Below are positions 59,020 to 64,000 of a stretch of 64,000 nucleotides of DNA, one piece after another (the first letter of the stretch is position 1; each line of letters opens with the position of its first letter). Source of the stretch: Annona cherimola (Eukaryota; Streptophyta; Magnoliopsida; Magnoliales; Annonaceae). The stretch is taken from positions 51,818,012 through 51,882,011 of the forward strand of contig CM059971.1 of assembly GCA_030490835.1 (NCBI GenBank), in the 5' to 3' direction. The notes under the pieces were generated by a model. The model was not told the DNA's origin. It searched no databases and saw only the letters and a program-made list of their open reading frames with translations. Made by a program: the position numbers and the translations under genes.

Positions 59020-62000
59020 TGTGGCGCCCCAAACCGAGCATCACATCCTAGCCCTTACTTCGGAATCGTATCGATTGGTAAACGTGATCAGGATTGTTAC
59101 CCTGTCACACGGCGGGTTTTATCGGATATTTATCCCATTAATTATGATCATATAGAAGTTCACATAACAGTTCAATTCTCCATATTTTCAATTTATGCTT
59201 AACTAAGCCATTTCAATCCATTCAGCACATATACACAACATGATGTTCAAGTAACATTTCAGCATTTGCCTAAATCAGATGTCACTGCATTTATAAATCA
59301 TAGTCATCAATCTAAAACATTCGATTGGTTACAATCATTCAATCTGAATTATTTCATAACATAGAAGTACTAGAGTTTTCTCATGACTTTCTCAAGCTGG
59401 AACTTGCTCTATCGCAATTTCTTGTCCTTCACCTGTCTTTGGGTTTGGAAAATGAAAACGTGAGTCGAAACTCAATAAGCAAGCTATTTGCATTTTACAG
59501 GCAAATCATTTTAGACAAGATTTTTTATTTAAAATCATCTTGGAAAACAACTTATACCTTGTCAAAAGGTATATCTTGGAAATATAAATCATGTACTCCT
59601 CACGAGTACGATATGCATAATGCTATATAAAACATGAACATGTATATATCATTTTTCTCTTAGGATGGAAGCTAGCTAGGTGACCATCTGTCACATTATC
59701 TCCCATTTCAGAGAGGGCACCGCCGGCCTTGGTCCTATTTTAAGCGACTTGGCCACACCAAGGGGAGACAATCGGTCCGCTTATACCCTTCAAGTGGACC
59801 TAGTATTCTGTGCACATGAACTTTTTCATAAATCCATCTTTGACATGCTAGCACGATTTTTCAATCAGAAACGTAGAATCACATCATTTTTCTATAATCA
59901 TTTATCAAAGGAAATTTCATAATATCACATTTGAAGTAAAAACATCATTTCAACACCATTTTGCTAAGGAATGGCCATCCTTAAACATATTAGAAATAAT
60001 TTCCACAATTTCATCAAACAAGTTAAAGCAAAAATTGCATTTATGTAAACAGTTTAGAAAACGAAATTCATTTAGAAAATTTACTTGGTTACCTGTGTCT
60101 CTTAGCTTTCCGACTCCGCTTTTTCTTTGCCTTTGCCTACATGAGAATAATATTTTTTTTCATATATTTTTTTCCTCATATCTCACTTATTTTTCCAACC
60201 CATTCCATTCACATTCATCATTTATTCGACTTCACAAGTCATCATGCACATATATAGCGTATATTGCACATATTAACACATTTTTACACATTTCATCGGC
60301 TAACACATAACATACATAACCCCATAATTAGGGTCTCCATTTATCCACATAAAATTCATTCAATAATCATCATTTATAGGTTCATTGGCCTCAATTTTCC
60401 ATTTATCAATCCGTTTTTTCAAAATACACGCATTGGTGCTCCACTTATGCACACATCATCACTTCATGCTTCATAAATAAATTTCAAAATTTGAAATTAA
60501 TCATTATACACTCTAAAAAGATATGTAATCATGAAATATATCATGTTTTCATGCATTCTTGTACAAAATCTCATTTCACAAGTCATTCATCACCCTTGCA
60601 TATTGATCACTTCGCTTATGCCCATTTGGCAACATATATATAATGTATTTCATAAAATTTTCTAAATCAGAAATTTAATCCATGTCTCAGCGTGTTAATT
60701 ACCCTTAATTACCACTGCATTTAGGGTATTTTTATGGGATTTAAATCCACTTACTATAGGTTTCCAAAACAGCAACTTTGGAACCCGTTTTTCACCCATT
60801 TAACGTGTCTTTTGACACATAACCCTAAGAAGTTTAATAAATCCGAATTTTCACCAAATAATTCCATTTTTCCTAATCCAAATTTAGGGCATTAACACAT
60901 TTTGAACATTTATAAACAAGTTTATCTCAAAACAGCAGGTTGCTTAATTGTTTTGGGTCCCGTTACCACTCCGTTTAGCCACGTTTCATAAATTCATAAA
61001 AATCAGATTTTGAGCTTATTTTCCAAAATACTTTTGGGAATCAATAATAAATTAACCCTAGGGTATTTTATCCTACATAGCATTCACAAAGCATGCAAAC
61101 CTATTTCCATAGCATTTTTAGCTTAGAAATGAAGAAAGCGGGTCATATTTACCACTATGAATTCCATATTTTCTAAAATTAATCCCTTAAGCTCAAATCA
61201 ACATAAGTTATTCATTAAAACATGTTTAATAACCTAAACGTATTATCCATATCAAACAGCAACCTGTCATGGAGATTTAGGGTTTATCAACTTGAGTTTT
61301 CAACTCATTTATCATTCAAATTATCACTTTCATCATCTAAAACATAGAAATTCATGCATGTAACCTAATACCCATTCAATATTCATTCAAAAGAATTTTA
61401 AATCATCATTTTAAAGATTCTTTAAGCATCCCTTTCATATTCCCATTTTGGAGTTTAAAACTCAAAATAACCAACTCAAACAACACATATACTTACTTGG
61501 TTTAGTGCTAACTCAAACCCTAACACTTGGAGATGATTTCCTCCTCAAATTCACTTATTTTTTTCTTGATTTTATTCCTTCTTTTGCTGGACAAGAGGGG
61601 ACGTGAGCTTCTGGCTTTGTAGGGGAGAAATTTCAGCACTTAGAGAATTTTCCAAAGACCATTCACTTGAACGTGCATGGGTTTATTTGTTGCTAGTTAT
61701 ATCCAGTTGTGGACCCCACCTTTGTTGGGTTTTTCCACACCATTAAATGGTCACTTATCCCCTTTGAAGTGCTGGACATTTTACAGCCATGTAAATTAGG
61801 TTTTTACCATTTTTCAAAAATCACAAAACTGCTTCAATCCTAGCCGTCCAATTGCCTCCCATGACTCACGTCCTTGCTGCCTTTGATTTCGAGAAATTTT
61901 TCATTTTTTTAACCCTAATTTAAGGGTAAATTACCCAATTAATTACCCTTAAATTTATGTATTAATTTGGTGTTAAAAAATTAACAAAATGGCAGCAAAC

Positions 62001-63022
62001 CAACCATATTTCTGCACGTTAATTGCCCCATATGCTGTCCACTTATTCCACTTTCATGGCAGCTGCATTTTAATATTTTTATTGCTGGAAATTTGCATGA
62101 TTGAATGAATATCTTGGTGTCCCTACATGTCAACAATATAAGTACATATTTTAAAAATAAAAAAATCAATATATGCAGCAAGAGCAACCCATGGACGTCC
62201 CTTCTTGCCACCTTGCCTATGCTCATGTTGTGCATCCTGTAGCTTCATCATGATAAACCTTTATTGCTGGGATTTTATTTGAATTTTAGCATTTCACAAT
62301 AATACATAAAATACCTTAGAAATGGGCTGCATTCGACACCTCAACTCTCATTAAAATCATGCAATTATGCATTGTACTCTAGCATTAATTGTTGGATACT
62401 TTTGAGGTGCATCAGTCAACCATGCTCACCTTTTTCAATGTAGGTATTTTCTCAATATTTTATACTTAATCTAAGCCATCCAAAACAAACATCTCATAAT
62501 TTCATTCAACCGTTTCAAATTTCATCTCAATCCGATTTTCCTAGCTCCCATTATAGCCGTTTAAAGTTAGCGGTTGAAATTGAAATATGATCAACAAACC
62601 ATTATACTCATTTCATCAATAATTTTCATAACTCAATAATTCCATAATACCAAGCCCAACATCATTAATTTTCATTTCAAATGTCACTTGAATCCGCCTT
62701 ACAGACGTTGAGTTATGAATTTTCTAGTATTTTTTCACTTAACTTAACAATTATCACACCAATGCTCATTATTCATTTTTTAAATGAATTAAAATGATTT
62801 TTCATGATGTATTTGCACATTTACATCAACAACAATTTACTCCAATCCCAGTGACTCATATTAGCTCAAACTGATTAATCACACCATTATTGCTAATCCT
62901 TAACCCTAATTGCAATAATTAGCAAAATCATATAAATCATTCATAATTCAATAATTCACATATATATATCATATACATGATTAATGCATACATATGGGTT
63001 CTACATTGGTTAGGATTTCACA
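59020..63022 (-). mobile_element. 3' LTR of a minus-strand Ty3/gypsy element (4003 bp)
   Basis: On the plus strand it starts TGTGGCGCCCCAAACCG and ends GGTTAGGATTTCACA, followed by a polypurine tract and pol on the minus strand, so it is the 3' LTR of an element that continues beyond the window. Landmarks are the terminal hairpin (59083-59108), the block CTAGCTAGGTGACCATC (59672) and TCCGCTTATACCC (59775), and CTTTGCCTTTGCC (60126). The left target site is GATGG (59015-59019); its partner lies outside the window. Confidence 0.85.
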
Positions 63023-63041
63023 ATCCTCCCCCTCTTATAAC
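63023..63041 (-). promoter_or_regulatory. Polypurine tract of the gypsy element
   Basis: Plus strand ATCCTCCCCCTCTTATAAC; on the coding strand a run of purines (AAGAGGGGGAGGAT) directly before TGTGAAATCC, the start of the 3' LTR. This is the expected primer site for plus-strand DNA synthesis. Confidence 0.8.
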
Positions 63042-63061
63042 AGGTTTCGTCCCGAAACCGT

Positions 63062-64000
63062 CTATTTTTTGAATAGTTGGGGGTATTTCCGTTCTACTTC
63101 TTCTTTTAACTCCCAAGTGGCCTCATTTTCGGAATACCGGTTACATTGTACCTTCACGTACTTGATTTCCCGATTCCGAAGATTTTGTACCTTGTGATCC
63201 AAGATTCTCACTGCCTTTCTTCATAATTCAAATAATCTTGAATTGGTAAATTCTCAGCCACTAATATATGTGTCGGGTCCGGAACATACTTCCTAAGCAT
63301 CGATATATGAAATACATTGTGAACTAGGGCTAATGCCGGGGGTAAGGCTACTCGATATGCCAATTTCCCCACCTTCTCCAAAATCTCAAATGGTCCAATA
63401 TACTTGGGATTCAGCTTTTCCCTTTTTCCAAACCTTGTAACTCTCTTGAATGGCATGACCTTTATAAACACATGTTCGCCAACTTGGATGTTCAAATCCC
63501 TTCTCTTGCAATCTGTGTAACTCTTTTGCCGACTTTGGGCAGTGAGTATACACTGGCGAATAGTTTTTACCTTGTCTGCCATTCGTTGAGATAAGTCCGG
63601 GGCTAATCTTTTCTCTCCAACTTCATCCCAGTTCAACGGCGTTCGACATCGTCGACCATATAATGCTTCAAATGGAGCCATTTGGATGCTAGCTTGGTAG
63701 CTATTATTGTATGCGAATTCCACAATCGAGATGTACTCATCCCATGATCCTCTAAACTCTAAAGTAGACATACGGAGCATATCTTCAATAATTTGATTTA
63801 CCTGCTCCGTTTGTCCATCGGTTTGAGGATGAAAGGCTGTACTGAACTTGAGTTGGGTGCCTAGAGTTTCATGCAAACTTTTCGAAAACCTTGACGTAAA
63901 TGTTGTATCTCGATCCAAGATAATCGACTTTAGCACTCCATGAAGTCGTACGACCTCTTTATAATAAACCTTAGCTAGCTTTTCCACTGTATAAGTCCTT
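63062..64000 (-). pseudogene. Ty3/gypsy (Tekay-like chromovirus) integrase, C-terminal part of pol, frameshifted
   Basis: The minus strand encodes an integrase core with LDRDTTFTSRF, HPQTDGQTEQVN (carrying the catalytic Glu), the helix FAYNNSYQASIQMAPFEALY and GRRCRTPLNW, then the C-terminal GPFEILEKVGKLAYRVALP motif (GPY/F module) and HNVFHISMLRKYV. All are typical of plant chromoviruses of the Tekay group. The open part (63208-63987) is 259 codons and continues past the window. A TGA at 63210-63208 ends it; a one-base shift just before it (about 63211-63216) restores the expected frame, which ends at 63064-63062 after an EEVERKYPQLF-type end. So this copy is recently broken. Confidence 0.88.

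Noticed and set aside
52028..63022. The two 4 kb minus-oriented LTRs as the pair of one complete element
   Set aside because: The DNA between them is copia coding sequence, a different repeat and a gypsy LTR fragment, and pol of the right-hand element lies on its far side. They are independent.
1..64000. CRISPR arrays, bacterial operons, phage or defence systems
   Set aside because: The tandem repeats here are degenerate, adjacent and lie within LTRs; there are no spacers and no cas-like genes, and the gene structure is eukaryotic.

Overview
This is nuclear DNA from a flowering plant with a large, transposon-rich genome. It is AT-rich, has one gene with long GT-AG introns, carries tRNA-derived SINEs, an old plastid insertion, Ty1/copia (Sirevirus-like) and Ty3/gypsy (chromovirus, Tekay-like) retroelements, and unusually long LTRs (3.2-5.6 kb). 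The species cannot be read from the sequence.

Layout. 1-2460 is a broken minus-oriented gypsy LTR split by a 1.5 kb repeat that ends in a hairpin. 2461-6460 is AT-rich intergenic DNA with degenerate repeats and small TIR elements (MITEs). 6467-22800 is the only host gene: a plus-strand gene for an 885-residue RING-H2 protein (probable E3 ubiquitin ligase). It has 8 coding exons (7924-22295), probably a 5' exon near 6666-6722, and introns holding two SINEs, a decayed LINE, a 186-bp tandem duplication and long poly-G tracts. Phase and splice sites agree at every junction.

22800-27640 is a graveyard of old repeats. It includes a plastid-derived fragment (end of ycf3 intron 1 plus part of exon 2) and copia LTR remnants. 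27640-64000 is nested retrotransposons. A decayed gypsy pol tail with its LTR (27976-31149) is followed by a 5.56 kb solo LTR (31322-42368, TSD AATAT) that is itself interrupted by a 5.48 kb solo LTR (35742-41224, TSD AAATA). Next come copia LTR sequence interrupted by a 3.69 kb solo LTR (43639-47327, TSD GAAGT) and a decayed minus-strand Sirevirus-like copia element with an env-like ORF, RNase H, RT, integrase, protease and gag (about 47540-57148). That copia element is split by a 3.99 kb solo LTR (52028-56019). A second copy of the hairpin-ended repeat (57150-58582) and a piece of a plus-oriented gypsy LTR follow. The window ends in a minus-strand gypsy element (3' LTR 59020-63022, PPT, then integrase running off the end).

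I found no bacterial-type system, CRISPR array, rRNA or intact tRNA gene, and nothing I would call a new biological system. The most informative items are the datable nest of solo LTRs with exact target-site duplications, the hairpin-ended repeat family, the ycf3 insertion, a hairpin shared by the LTR ends, and repeat arrays inside LTRs (TGGGCC-rich and GGACAT/ATGTCC types).
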